From a bacterium A37T11 (GTDB lineage Bacteria > Bacteroidota > Bacteroidia > Sphingobacteriales > Sphingobacteriaceae), in assembly GCA_900109895.1 (NCBI GenBank), contig FOBR01000004.1, forward strand, positions 62,001 to 126,000: a stretch of 64,000 bases of DNA. Direction: 5' to 3'. The position numbers were made by a program, and so were the translations under genes. The notes beneath the pieces are model-generated. The model was given only the letters and a program-made list of their open reading frames with translations. It did not search any database and was not told the origin of the DNA. Below are positions 7,097 through 16,117 of the stretch, in pieces. Numbering within the stretch: position 1 is the stretch's first letter; each line of letters starts with the position of its first letter.

Positions 7097-7972
7097 ATGA
7101 AACCACAGTTACTGAAAGTAAATACGACTGCGTCGCAGTCATTCAGCGTGCGGCGGGATGTGGTGCCTTATATGAATAACCGATGGCATTATCATACAGA
7201 AGTTGAACTTATCCATTTTGAGGAGGGTTATGGGACGCAATTTGTTGGCGATAGCATTCACCATTTTGAAAAGGGAGATGTCGTATTAATCGGCACTAAC
7301 TTACCTCATTACTGGCGTTTTGATGATTGTTACTTGCAGGAAGGCTATCAGAAAAGTGCTGACGTAAGGGTGGCCCATTTTAATGAGCAATTTATGGGTG
7401 AAACTTTTCTTTCTCTACCAGAAAATAACGGACTCAAAGGAATTTTAGAAAAGGCGCGTTATGGACTGCAGGTAAAGGGCAGCGCCTGCCAGCGCATAGC
7501 TGCTATTATGGAGCAAATGCTTAAAAGTTGGGGCACCAGGCGCATCATGCTGCTGATAGAAGCCTTGCTGGAGATAGCAAATTGCGAGGAACTGAATATA
7601 CTTTCTTCGGTAGGGTTCAACCCAAATTTTGAGCGGGATGAACGCGACCGTATCAACAATATTTATGATTTTGCGTTGGCCAATTTTAAAAGAAAGGTAA
7701 GCCTGGATGAGATTGCAGATATTGCCGGTATCAGCAGCAATTCCTTTTGCCGTTATTTCAGGTCGAGAACTGGTAAGACTTTTTCACGGTTTCTCATTGA
7801 GATCAGGGTAGGTTATGCTTGCAAGCTTCTGATAGAAAATAAAATGAATGTAAAGCAAATATGTTATGAAAGCGGTTTTAATAATTTTGCGAGCTTTCAC
7901 AAATATTTCAAGCAGATTACCGGAAAAAGCCCGTTAACTTATCAAAAAACTTATTTATCTGCTCAATCATAG
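7097..7972 (+). CDS. AraC-family transcriptional regulator, probable regulator of the adjacent fucose operon
   Basis: The 291-residue protein has an N-terminal cupin-type sensor domain (RWHYHTEVELIHFEEGYG, HFEKGDVVLIG, LPHYWRF) and a C-terminal double helix-turn-helix domain (from about residue 190: LDEIADIAGISSNSFCRYF and VKQICYESGFNNFASFHKYF, ending in the TGKSPLTYQ signature). AraC regulators of this layout bind a sugar through the cupin and activate nearby catabolic genes. It is transcribed away from the fucP operon across a gap that carries an inverted repeat at 6981-7000. The family is certain; the target and ligand are inferred. Confidence 0.9.
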   Translation: MKPQLLKVNTTASQSFSVRRDVVPYMNNRWHYHTEVELIHFEEGYGTQFVGDSIHHFEKGDVVLIGTNLPHYWRFDDCYLQEGYQKSADVRVAHFNEQFMGETFLSLPENNGLKGILEKARYGLQVKGSACQRIAAIMEQMLKSWGTRRIMLLIEALLEIANCEELNILSSVGFNPNFERDERDRINNIYDFALANFKRKVSLDEIADIAGISSNSFCRYFRSRTGKTFSRFLIEIRVGYACKLLIENKMNVKQICYESGFNNFASFHKYFKQITGKSPLTYQKTYLSAQS

Positions 7973-8069
7973 GCTATGGACGTTAGCTTTAAGGTTCTGC
8001 CAATAAATGGTCATATTCTAATATTTTTGCGCTATTATTGCATTTTCATGAAACGAAAAGTATGGATGC

Positions 8070-9050
8070 ATGATTAGTCTCTTTAGAAAATATACTCCGC
8101 TTAACTTTCTGTTGCTTGTATTGTCTGGTATTGTATTGTGCTTAGGGGCATTTATACAGTTGCCTGCCAATTTAAGCCCGGTATTTTTTGAACCTGCCCT
8201 CTCCAACCTGATAGGTAATGCCGAGCCTGGCTTCATATCGCCTGTTGCAAACGTACTGCTTACTTTAATACTGACTTTGGTGCAGGCTGTTATTTTTAAT
8301 AAAATTGTTAATGACTATAACCTGTTTGGTAAACCAGGTTTTTTACCCGCGTTGATGTATATAACGCTGGCTAGCTTGTTGTCACCATTTTTAGTGCTGT
8401 CACCGGTATTGATCTGTAATTTTCTGCTTATTTGGATGATTGATAAATTTCTAAGTATGCACCGCCAGACAGAAGTGAAGCCCCTGATGTTTGATCTGGG
8501 AATGATCGTGGCTACCGGGACGCTCTTTTATTTTCCTTTTATCCTGATGTTCTTACTACTATGGATAGGCTTGCTTATTTTCCGGCCGTTTAATTGGCGT
8601 GAATGGATTGCCGGGCTTATGGGATTTATCACGATCTATTTTATACTGGGCATTGCTTACTTCTGGTTTGATAAAGTTGACGAATTTTACAGTATATGGC
8701 TGCCGCTGACGCATCCATTCCCCAGCTCACTGAACATCGACCTCTATGATTATCTGGTTGTGCTGCCCTTGTTGCTGATCATCATATTTTTTATCAATAC
8801 TTTGCGCCAGAACTTTTATAAAAGCGTCGTACATATTCGCAAGTCTTTCCAGCTTTTTTTCTTTATGCTACTATTTGGGCTGCTTTCTTTTTATCTGGAA
8901 GATAACCTTGAAGCGTATCATTTTTTGCTGTGTGTACCCCCTCTTGCGGTGTATATAGCCTATTATTTTAACTATGCCCAAGTGAAATGGCTGTATGAAA
9001 GTTTGTATCTAATACTAGTGATATGTATTATCTATTTTCAGTTCTTTTAG
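8070..9050 (+). CDS. DUF6427-like polytopic membrane protein
   Basis: This 326-residue protein is almost wholly hydrophobic, with about nine or ten predicted membrane helices, short charged loops (VHIRKSF, DKVDEFYSIWLP) and an FRPFNWREW segment characteristic of a Bacteroidota-specific family (DUF6427). No enzyme motif is visible. A possible -7 box TATTTTTG stands at 8022-8029. It precedes purQ by 104 bases with a separate -7 box, so the two need not be cotranscribed. The function is unknown, and the family call is from general resemblance. Confidence 0.6.
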   Translation: MISLFRKYTPLNFLLLVLSGIVLCLGAFIQLPANLSPVFFEPALSNLIGNAEPGFISPVANVLLTLILTLVQAVIFNKIVNDYNLFGKPGFLPALMYITLASLLSPFLVLSPVLICNFLLIWMIDKFLSMHRQTEVKPLMFDLGMIVATGTLFYFPFILMFLLLWIGLLIFRPFNWREWIAGLMGFITIYFILGIAYFWFDKVDEFYSIWLPLTHPFPSSLNIDLYDYLVVLPLLLIIIFFINTLRQNFYKSVVHIRKSFQLFFFMLLFGLLSFYLEDNLEAYHFLLCVPPLAVYIAYYFNYAQVKWLYESLYLILVICIIYFQFF

Positions 9051-9105
9051 CAAGGCTTTTAACCTTTTTTAACAAAAACTACCTATGGAACAAGCAAAAA
9101 TTGAA

Positions 9106-9113
9106 TAGCTTTG
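9106..9113 (+). promoter_or_regulatory. -7 box upstream of purQ
   Basis: TAGCTTTG matches TAnnTTTG exactly and lies 41 bases before the purQ start, giving a leader of roughly 35 bases. The -33 region is not a good match. Confidence 0.4.
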
Positions 9114-9154
9114 CATACAATTTTATAAATAGGCATCTTAACAGCATAACAAGA

Positions 9155-9844
9155 ATGAAATTTGGAGTAGTCATTTTCCCGGGTTCTAACTGCGATGAGG
9201 ATATTATTTATGTGCTTGAAAAAGTATTGGACCAGGAAGTGGTGCGACTTTGGCATAAAGATCACGACTTGCAAGGAGCTGAGTTTATTATACTCCCTGG
9301 CGGTTTTTCGTACGGCGATTATTTGAGGTCAGGTGCTATTGCCCGCTTTTCGCCGATCATGCAGGAGGTAATCAGTTATGCAAATAAAGGCGGCTATTTG
9401 TTGGGTATTTGCAATGGCTTCCAAATATTGACTGAGGCAGGGCTGGTACCAGGCGCACTGTTGCATAATGAAAAACGCAAATTCATTTGCAAGAATGTAT
9501 ACCTGAAAACAGCAACCAACAACAGCCTGATTACTTCACAACTTGATACACATGCTGCTCTAAAAATTCCACTAGCACATGGCGAAGGCAATTATTTTGC
9601 CAATAGCGACACTTTAAAGGATATGAATGATCATGACCAGGTGTTGTTTCGCTACTGTGATGAAAATGCCGCCATAACAAATGATGCCAACCCAAATGGA
9701 TCTGCTGAAAACATTGCAGGGGTTTGCAACCGCAGCCGGAATGTTTTTGGCATGATGCCACATCCTGAACGTGCTTCCGACAGTTTGCTAGGAAATCAGG
9801 ACGGCTTAGGTATTTTTGAATCTATTTTAAATACCGTTGCGTAG
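9155..9844 (+). CDS. purQ: Phosphoribosylformylglycinamidine synthase, glutaminase subunit
   Basis: This is the class I glutamine amidotransferase subunit that supplies ammonia to PurL in the fourth step of purine synthesis. The 229 residues begin with the characteristic [14 protein letters not shown] and include the nucleophile-elbow GICNGFQIL with its catalytic cysteine, plus MMPHPER, which carries the His-Glu pair. The frame extends upstream by 44 codons, but the family start, the usual length and the -7 box at 9106 all support the ATG at 9155. PurL and PurS are not in this window. Confidence 0.95.
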   Translation: MKFGVVIFPGSNCDEDIIYVLEKVLDQEVVRLWHKDHDLQGAEFIILPGGFSYGDYLRSGAIARFSPIMQEVISYANKGGYLLGICNGFQILTEAGLVPGALLHNEKRKFICKNVYLKTATNNSLITSQLDTHAALKIPLAHGEGNYFANSDTLKDMNDHDQVLFRYCDENAAITNDANPNGSAENIAGVCNRSRNVFGMMPHPERASDSLLGNQDGLGIFESILNTVA

Positions 9845-9879
9845 ACCTCTCCGGATACCTTACCATTATTAGAAAAGGA

Positions 9880-11172
9880 ATGATTGTTTTTATTAGAAAA
9901 TATTTATTTGTTGTTACTTTAGGCATATGTTCTGGGGCTTTTGCCCAGACGAATACGATTTCTCCTTATTCACAATTTGGCCTGGGTGAAATAAAGGATG
10001 ATTTGCTGCCCCAGTTTAGGGCTATGGGTGGCATTTCTACAGGTATAAGGTACCTGGGGTACTATCATAATATTAATGTGTCAAATCCGGCATCTTACGG
10101 TGGTATCCGTATGACCTCCATCGATGTGGGTGCCTATGGTAATTTTAGCAAACTTAACAAAAATTCACTTTCAGAGAATTCTTCAAGCTTTGCCTTAAGT
10201 CATCTTAATTTTGCAATGCCTATAACGCATCAGTCAGCAGTTAGCTTCGGTTTGATGCCTTTTACAGAACTAGGATATAAGTATTCAGCTACCTCAAAGC
10301 TTGATACTACTCCTGTAAATTATGTATATTCAGGCGAAGGCGGGCTTTCAAAAGCTTACATGGGCTATGGTATTCAATTGGGAAAACACCTAGGTATCGG
10401 CGCTAATATAGGCTACATTTTTGGGAATCTTGATAAGATACAGTCTACAGAATACCCGTACCAGGTTGAAGCTTACAATGTTTCAAACAAAAACACCCAA
10501 GAGATCAATGGTCTTTCTTATGATTATGGTATCCAGTACTTTACCAATCTTTCTGAAAAGGTGATGTTAACCATTGGTTATTCAGGAACTGCAGGGAATA
10601 GGCTAAATAATAAAACTGTAAATGTGGTGACCAGAACCGCCACGAGTGTAACGGAAGACAGTGAAAATACAGCTTTGGATTCTGTGAAGTATTTGGAAGG
10701 GAATGAACAAAAGATACGCATGCCAATGACCCATCGTTTTGGTTTCAGTTTGGCCAGCAATAAATGGGTAGTAGGTGCTGATGCCCATTTTTCAAGTTGG
10801 AGCAGGTTTGCCATTGGCAGGGTTAACCAAAATTTGAAAGACAGTTATGGCGGTGCAATTGGTGCTCAATTTACCCCAAACCTAAATTCATTACGGTATT
10901 TGAACCGTATGGATTATCGGCTAGGCCTAAAATATGATAAGACCTATGTCAATATTCGCGACCATGACATCAACCAGGTAGCCATTACGGCTGGGCTTGG
11001 AATTCCCATTATTCCAAGGGCTAATATCGGAGCGTTTTATAAAATCAATTTCTCAGCTGAATTTGGTCAACGCGGAACCCTGAATAACAGTTTGGTCAAA
11101 GAACGTTATCTGAATATTAATCTAGGCTTTACGCTAAATGACCGATGGTTTCAGCGTTATCAGTTTGATTAA
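9880..11172 (+). CDS. Outer-membrane beta-barrel protein
   Basis: The 430-residue protein starts with a signal peptide (cleavage likely after SGAFAQ, near residue 23). It continues with alternating amphipathic strands, glycine and aromatic rich, ending in LNINLGFTLNDRWFQRYQFD. The NTISPYSQFGLGEI start and FRAMGGISTG resemble FadL/OmpP1-like barrels common in Bacteroidota. It directly abuts the lptC-like gene, with the stop codon next to the start, and precedes the ppiD-like gene. This grouping suggests a role in envelope assembly or transport. No substrate can be named. Confidence 0.75.
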   Translation: MIVFIRKYLFVVTLGICSGAFAQTNTISPYSQFGLGEIKDDLLPQFRAMGGISTGIRYLGYYHNINVSNPASYGGIRMTSIDVGAYGNFSKLNKNSLSENSSSFALSHLNFAMPITHQSAVSFGLMPFTELGYKYSATSKLDTTPVNYVYSGEGGLSKAYMGYGIQLGKHLGIGANIGYIFGNLDKIQSTEYPYQVEAYNVSNKNTQEINGLSYDYGIQYFTNLSEKVMLTIGYSGTAGNRLNNKTVNVVTRTATSVTEDSENTALDSVKYLEGNEQKIRMPMTHRFGFSLASNKWVVGADAHFSSWSRFAIGRVNQNLKDSYGGAIGAQFTPNLNSLRYLNRMDYRLGLKYDKTYVNIRDHDINQVAITAGLGIPIIPRANIGAFYKINFSAEFGQRGTLNNSLVKERYLNINLGFTLNDRWFQRYQFD

Positions 11173-11754
11173 TTGAAAACCACACCTTATATATGTGTTT
11201 TTTATGCGCTGATAGCGTGTTTTGCTTTAAACGCTTGTGAAAATAACCTAAAAGATGTAGAACGGCTTGCGTCTATTAAAGCGGAAGAGCCTGTTGACAT
11301 TTCTTACGGAGTAACGGTAATATATAGCGATTCGGCCAAGGTAAAGGCCAAGATGGTGACGCCGGAGATGCGTGATTATAACCAGGGAAAAGCAGAAGAG
11401 TATTACGAATTACCAAAAGGGGTTCTCATCATTTTTTATGACGAGAAACATTTGGAATCGCAACGGGTTACGGCTGATTATGCCATTAACCGGCCCAAGC
11501 AAAAGATAACAGACCTTAAACATCATGTGGTCGTTACCCGAATAGATGGCACGGTGTTTAAATCGGAAGAACTGACCTGGAATGAAAAGACAGGCAGGTT
11601 TTACAACTCTGTTCCATTTACGATCACCAAGAAAAATGGAGACCTTACAAGTGGTTTATCAATCGATACTGACCAGGATTTCACCGACATTCACATTGAA
11701 CAACAAACAGGCCATGCGGAGGTGAGCGATGAACCTGGGGTGCCTTTTAAATAA
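11173..11754 (+). CDS. lptC: LptC-related lipoprotein, LPS export
   Basis: The 193-residue protein has a lipoprotein signal with the lipobox LNAC (cysteine near residue 22) and an LptC/OstA-like beta-jellyroll repeat region (VSYSDSAKVKA-type strands, ITDLKHHVVVTRIDGTVFKSEELTWNE shown only in part). LptC bridges the inner-membrane LPS extractor to the periplasmic LptA bridge. The start codon is TTG at 11173, immediately after the upstream TAA. No ATG lies in frame before the lipobox, so TTG is forced by the signal peptide. Coupled translation with the barrel gene is likely. The family call rests on strand pattern, size and the gene order before ppiD. Confidence 0.72.
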   Translation: MKTTPYICVFYALIACFALNACENNLKDVERLASIKAEEPVDISYGVTVIYSDSAKVKAKMVTPEMRDYNQGKAEEYYELPKGVLIIFYDEKHLESQRVTADYAINRPKQKITDLKHHVVVTRIDGTVFKSEELTWNEKTGRFYNSVPFTITKKNGDLTSGLSIDTDQDFTDIHIEQQTGHAEVSDEPGVPFK

Positions 11755-11812
11755 AAGCGATTGCTAGTTTTATTTATTTACAGCAATATATGTAATTATT
11801 TTGTAAAAGTCG

Positions 11813-11820
11813 TATCTTGC
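11813..11820 (+). promoter_or_regulatory. Candidate -7 box for the ppiD-like gene
   Basis: TATCTTGC followed by GCCC resembles the TAtcTTTGc start region common in this phylum with one mismatch. It leaves a leader of about 70 bases before the start at 11895. Confidence 0.3.
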
Positions 11821-11894
11821 GCCCTCATTTTAAAACACGTAGCTTTAATTTGGTCAGTTTATAAAATTTACATAAATATAGATTAATACACAGT

Positions 11895-13997
11895 ATGGGA
11901 GTGATGAATTTTCTGCGAAATCGCGCAGGGATAATTATAATGGTGGTGATCGGATTGGCTATTGTCGCATTTTTATTGGGGGATGTGATGCATTATGCTA
12001 ACCCATTCCTGGCATCCAGCCGTAACGAAGTTGGGGAGATTGATGGAAATGCTGTTGATTACCCCACTTTCAACGAGCAGGTAGAGCGCTTGACCAATAA
12101 TTTCAGACAGCAAATGGGTGGTGGCGAAATGAGCCCTCAAATGAGGTCATATGCCATCGAGCAAGCCTGGCAGCAAAATGTATCCAGCATTTTGCTAGAT
12201 AAAGAAGTAAAACGAATTGGCCTGGAAGTGGGAAGTAACGAGATGAACGACGTAGTGGGTGGCAAAAACCCCTCTCCGACAATTGTCCAATATTTTGGAG
12301 ATCCAAAAACGGGTGAGTTGAATCGAGAACAATTAGGGAATTTCATTAAAACGATGAATGAGCAGGTTAACAGCCCCGAAAGCCAGCAGTGGCGTGAGTT
12401 GTTAAAATCCTTGAAAAATGAACGTTTGCAACAAAAGTATAATAACCTGGTTCAAAATAGCGTTTACGTAACTTCGCTGGAGGCTACTGAAGATTTTAAC
12501 CAGCGTAATAGGTTAGTTAATTTTGATTATGTCATGCTTGACTATGCTTCTGTAGCTGACAAGGATGTGCAATTGAAGGATGCGGACTATAAAAAATATT
12601 ACGATGAAAACAAAGGGGTTTATAAAAACGCGGATGAGACCCGCTCTTTTGATTATGTGGTGTTTAATGCCCAACCTACTTCTCAAGACACGTTGTTAGC
12701 TAAGGAAACCATTTCCAAACTAGCGGAAGAATTGGCTAAATCTAGCAACGATTCGTTGTTTGCTGCGGTACATGCTGAAACGAAACGTCCTTTTATTTAC
12801 CAAAAGAAAGGCCAATTCGGCAGTCTTGATTCACTTATATTCAGTGCTCCAAAAGGTGCTATTGTAGGCCCGGTATTTAGCAATGGTGCATTTGAAATTG
12901 CCAAGGTGGTTGATGCGCGCATTAGCCCTGACTCTATTAAGGCAGACCATATTTTGATCAATCCGGTCAAAGAAGGGGGGTTGGCTAAGGCCGAGGCTAA
13001 GGCCGATTCCATCCGGAAGTTGGTGTTAGGCGGGGCAAGCTTTGCCGCGCTAGCGGTTGAATTTGGCACGGATGCCACAAAAGATAATGGCGGCGAGCTA
13101 GGCACCTTTGCACGTGGTCAAATGTTTTCTGAGTTTGAAGATGCTGTTTTCAATGCAAAAGCCGGAGATGTGCTTGTTGTTAATTCACGTGCGGGAGTGC
13201 ATGTGGTGAAGATCGATAAAGTGGTCGGATTGTCACCTGTGGTAAAGGCTGCTATAGTGGATAAACGTATTAATAGCAGCAGCGAGACGCTACAGTCAGC
13301 CTACCGCAAGGCTTCTGCTTTCTTTGGAACTGTAAACAGCGCAAACTTTAGTCAGCAGTCAAAAAAGGATAATTATCAGATCCTGGTGGCAGATAATATT
13401 TCAGCCATGCAGGGCTTTATCCAAAATCTGGAGAACCCAAGGGAACTGGTTAAATGGGCTTTTGAGGCGAAAGTTGGGGATGTTACGGATAAGGTGATTG
13501 AGTTAGATAATAAATATGTGATCGCTAAGCTTACAGGAATTCGCCCTAAGGGTCAATTGCCGCTTGAACTTGTAAAAAAGGATATGGAGCCGCAGGTCAG
13601 AAATCAAGTAAAGGCCGTCCAACTAATGGCTAAACTTCAAAACGGCATTCAGGGTGTTAAAGATATCAATCAACTAGCCCAGAAGATCGGCAAAACGGCT
13701 ACACCTGTTGAAAATGTAGTTTTTTCAAATCCAATAATACCGGGTGTGGCACAGGAAAATAGGGTGGTGGGTACATTGTTTGGCTTGCAGCCCAAAAAAC
13801 TTTCTGCACCTATCGCTGGGAATCAGGGGGTTTACGTAGCTCAGGTAAATAATTTCGTAAATCCGCAGGCCCCTGAAAACGTTCAAAACTTAAAGTTGCA
13901 GATGCAACAAGGTATCCGCCAGCAAATCTCTGGCGCAACCTTCCGTGTTTTGCTCGAGAAGGCTGATATTACCGATAATCGCGTAAAATTCTTTTAA
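11895..13997 (+). CDS. Membrane-anchored peptidyl-prolyl isomerase (PpiD/SurA-like)
   Basis: The 700-residue protein has one N-terminal membrane helix (about 12-33, GIIIMVVIGLAIVAFLLG), a SurA-N-like chaperone region, a parvulin-type rotamase domain (about 345-445, with KADHILINP, GGELGTFARGQM and FNAKAGDV) and a long C-terminal chaperone arm. PpiD-type proteins sit in the inner membrane facing the periplasm and help outer-membrane proteins fold as they leave the Sec channel. The gene follows the barrel and lptC genes and ends at a strong intrinsic terminator. Confidence 0.9.
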   Translation: MGVMNFLRNRAGIIIMVVIGLAIVAFLLGDVMHYANPFLASSRNEVGEIDGNAVDYPTFNEQVERLTNNFRQQMGGGEMSPQMRSYAIEQAWQQNVSSILLDKEVKRIGLEVGSNEMNDVVGGKNPSPTIVQYFGDPKTGELNREQLGNFIKTMNEQVNSPESQQWRELLKSLKNERLQQKYNNLVQNSVYVTSLEATEDFNQRNRLVNFDYVMLDYASVADKDVQLKDADYKKYYDENKGVYKNADETRSFDYVVFNAQPTSQDTLLAKETISKLAEELAKSSNDSLFAAVHAETKRPFIYQKKGQFGSLDSLIFSAPKGAIVGPVFSNGAFEIAKVVDARISPDSIKADHILINPVKEGGLAKAEAKADSIRKLVLGGASFAALAVEFGTDATKDNGGELGTFARGQMFSEFEDAVFNAKAGDVLVVNSRAGVHVVKIDKVVGLSPVVKAAIVDKRINSSSETLQSAYRKASAFFGTVNSANFSQQSKKDNYQILVADNISAMQGFIQNLENPRELVKWAFEAKVGDVTDKVIELDNKYVIAKLTGIRPKGQLPLELVKKDMEPQVRNQVKAVQLMAKLQNGIQGVKDINQLAQKIGKTATPVENVVFSNPIIPGVAQENRVVGTLFGLQPKKLSAPIAGNQGVYVAQVNNFVNPQAPENVQNLKLQMQQGIRQQISGATFRVLLEKADITDNRVKFF

Positions 13998-14016
13998 ACG
14001 AATTGTGTAACTTTGT

Positions 14017-14052
14017 ATCCGGATGGTACTTGTTGCCATCCGGATTTTTTTT
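14017..14052 (+). terminator. Intrinsic terminator after the ppiD-like gene
   Basis: ATCCGGATGG at 14017-14026 pairs perfectly with CCATCCGGAT at 14036-14045 across a 9-base loop and runs into a T-tract ending at 14052. A TAACTTTG sequence matching the -7 consensus sits right before the stem, at 14008-14015. Confidence 0.9.
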
Positions 14053-14086
14053 GCCCGGCAAACGGGCTAATTAAAAATGATGGATC

Positions 14087-14602
14087 ATGGAAATTCAGGA
14101 AAATATAATCAATAAGGTAGCATTAAGTGGATTGGTAACTTTTGACCTTGCTGACCTAGCTCCCATAGATGAGCTGGTTATATATGATATAAAAGAAAAC
14201 TTGTTTCATGGCCTCATTTTGCGCGAAAAGGATTTCAGGGAGTTTGTCAAAGAGCATGACTGGTCTGCATATTCTGGCAAAAATGTATCAATTACTTGTA
14301 CTGCCGACGCCATTGTGCCTACCTGGGCGTATATGTTATTGGCAAACAGACTGGAGCCCTATGCTAAAATGGTAGTTTTTGGTGATGAGCAAAGTTTTGA
14401 AACCATTTATTATGATCGGAAAATTGCGAAACTCGATTTGGAACCGTTCCGTGACCAACGCTTGGTAGTAAAAGGCTGCGGAGTTACCAAGATTCCTGAA
14501 TCGGCATTTGTGGCGCTTGCAGCACGGCTTAGCCAGGTAGCCCGGAGTATTATGTATGGCGAACCTTGTTCTACTGTACCCATTTTTAAACGTAAAGGTT
14601 AA
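14087..14602 (+). CDS. DUF2480 family protein
   Basis: This 171-residue soluble protein without signal peptide or membrane helix matches the Bacteroidota-specific DUF2480 family, as seen in the ALSGLVTFDLADL start, the NVSITCTADAIVPTWAYMLL centre and the VKGCGVTKIPESAF region. Biochemical function is not known. It begins after the terminator of ppiD and is followed 28 bases later by the DUF3108 gene, so these conserved unknowns may form one transcript. Two cysteines (in VKGCG and GEPCS) are the only notable chemistry. Confidence 0.8.
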   Translation: MEIQENIINKVALSGLVTFDLADLAPIDELVIYDIKENLFHGLILREKDFREFVKEHDWSAYSGKNVSITCTADAIVPTWAYMLLANRLEPYAKMVVFGDEQSFETIYYDRKIAKLDLEPFRDQRLVVKGCGVTKIPESAFVALAARLSQVARSIMYGEPCSTVPIFKRKG

Positions 14603-14630
14603 CCGCACTTTTTTGCCTTAACAACACCCG

Positions 14631-15410
14631 ATGAAAAAAATAATAACGATAATTTTGTTGTTGTTGTTAGCGCAACATGCTTTCATTTTGGCCCAAAAAT
14701 TAGTTATTTTGGACAAACCTGTTTTTTATGCCGGAGAGGAACTAACCTATAAATTAAAATACGGCGTACTTACGGCAGCTGATGGCATCCTTAAGGTTAA
14801 ATATACTGACCAAAAGTTTGAAGGAAAGCCTTCATTTCATTTAACGGCCGAAGGCCAAACGGCGGGTACATTTGGATTTTTCTATACTGTACACAATAAG
14901 TATGATTCTTATATCGATCAAAAAACCTTTCTACCATATTATTATGAGGAAGACATTCATGAAGGCAAATACCGGCGGAATGACAAAGTGAAGTTTGATC
15001 AGTCTAGTAGAAAGGTGACGGGCAATAAGGGCACCTATAATGGAGCTGAACAAACTTTCGACCTTTTATCAGCTTATTATTTTGCACGGCAATTAAACCT
15101 ATCTGGTATAAAGGAAGGCGATTCATTTAAGTTTACGTATTTTCTGCATGATGAGGTAGCTACACTGGGCATTACTTACATTGGAAAAGAGACGATTGAA
15201 ACAAAATTGGGCAATATCCGCTGCCTGAAGTTTAGTCCGGATATAAAAGCGGGTCGTATATTTAAAAAGAGCAGTAAATTGTACCTTTGGGTAACGGATG
15301 ATGGTAACCGGATTCCGGTTAAAGCCCAAGTAGAGATCATTGTGGGATCGGTAACGCTTGAATTGCAAAATGCCATTGGTCTTAAATATCCCATTCAAAC
15401 AAGCAAATAA
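14631..15410 (+). CDS. DUF3108 domain protein, secreted
   Basis: The 259-residue protein has an N-terminal signal peptide (IITIILLLLLAQHAFILAQ) and a beta-rich body with the DUF3108 start GEELTYKLKYG (near 36-46). Further features are HLTAEGQTAGTFGFFYTVHN and a C-terminal LYLWVTDDGNRIPVKAQVE. DUF3108 proteins are predicted periplasmic beta proteins of lipocalin-like shape; their ligand is unknown. It sits in a row of co-directional conserved genes with DUF2480 before it and DUF3109 starting 12 bases after. Confidence 0.85.
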   Translation: MKKIITIILLLLLAQHAFILAQKLVILDKPVFYAGEELTYKLKYGVLTAADGILKVKYTDQKFEGKPSFHLTAEGQTAGTFGFFYTVHNKYDSYIDQKTFLPYYYEEDIHEGKYRRNDKVKFDQSSRKVTGNKGTYNGAEQTFDLLSAYYFARQLNLSGIKEGDSFKFTYFLHDEVATLGITYIGKETIETKLGNIRCLKFSPDIKAGRIFKKSSKLYLWVTDDGNRIPVKAQVEIIVGSVTLELQNAIGLKYPIQTSK

Positions 15411-15422
15411 TTAAATTGGCTC

Positions 15423-16022
15423 ATGATGATAGAAGTGGAGAATGTGTTGCTACATGAGGACTTGATTAAAGAAGAGTTTGTATGCAACCTTAGCAGGTGC
15501 CATGGTGCTTGTTGTGTGGAAGGGGATTCAGGAGCTCCCCTTCGCCAGGAGGAGCTGGCCATCTTAGAAGAGATATATCCGCATGTTAAACCTTTTATGA
15601 CGCCCAAAGGAATTGCAACTATTGAGGAGTTTGGGACTTCTGTGCGGGATATGGATGATGATATTACGACGCCTTGTGTAGATGGTAATAAAGAATGCGC
15701 TTACGTAACCTGGGAAAATGGCATTACTAAATGTGCCATTGAAAAAGCTTACCAGGCTGGTAAAATTGCTTGGAAAAAACCTATTTCATGCCACTTATAC
15801 CCCATCCGTACTACGGTTTACCCGGATTTTGATGTATTGCATTATGATCGCTGGCACATTTGCCATTCGGCTTGCTCTCTTGGCCGCGAACTAAAAGTAC
15901 CCGTTTACCGATTTCTCCAAGATCCGCTAATCCGCAAATATGGCGAAAGCTGGTACCATGAATTGGAAGAGGTGGTTGCTGCAATGCAACAAATGCCTGA
16001 AGAAGGTTCCGGGCCCCAATAA
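15423..16022 (+). CDS. DUF3109 family Cys-rich protein
   Basis: This 199-residue cytosolic protein is rich in cysteines. The pattern CNLSRCHGACC near 24-34 resembles the CxxxCxxCC metal-chelating motif of YkgJ-type proteins, with further cysteines in CVDGNKEC, KCAIE, ISCHLYPIR and HICHSAC. A bound metal or iron-sulfur centre is a fair inference. It starts 12 bases after the DUF3108 gene and is probably cotranscribed with it. The family is widespread in Bacteroidota, but no reaction is established. Two ATG codons stand in tandem at the start; the first is used here. Confidence 0.85.
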   Translation: MMIEVENVLLHEDLIKEEFVCNLSRCHGACCVEGDSGAPLRQEELAILEEIYPHVKPFMTPKGIATIEEFGTSVRDMDDDITTPCVDGNKECAYVTWENGITKCAIEKAYQAGKIAWKKPISCHLYPIRTTVYPDFDVLHYDRWHICHSACSLGRELKVPVYRFLQDPLIRKYGESWYHELEEVVAAMQQMPEEGSGPQ

Positions 16023-16074
16023 ATGGCGTAGTTGTTAATTAGGATCCTACCACCAGTTTTAGCTAAGTTTTCAG

Positions 16075-16082
16075 TATGTTTG
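16075..16082 (+). promoter_or_regulatory. -7 box upstream of the polyprenyl synthase gene
   Basis: TATGTTTG matches TAnnTTTG exactly, 36 bases before the start. No well-placed TTTG -33 box is seen. Confidence 0.35.
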
Positions 16083-16117
16083 TGGCTTAATTACAAAACA
16101 ACAGCGGCTATTATTAC

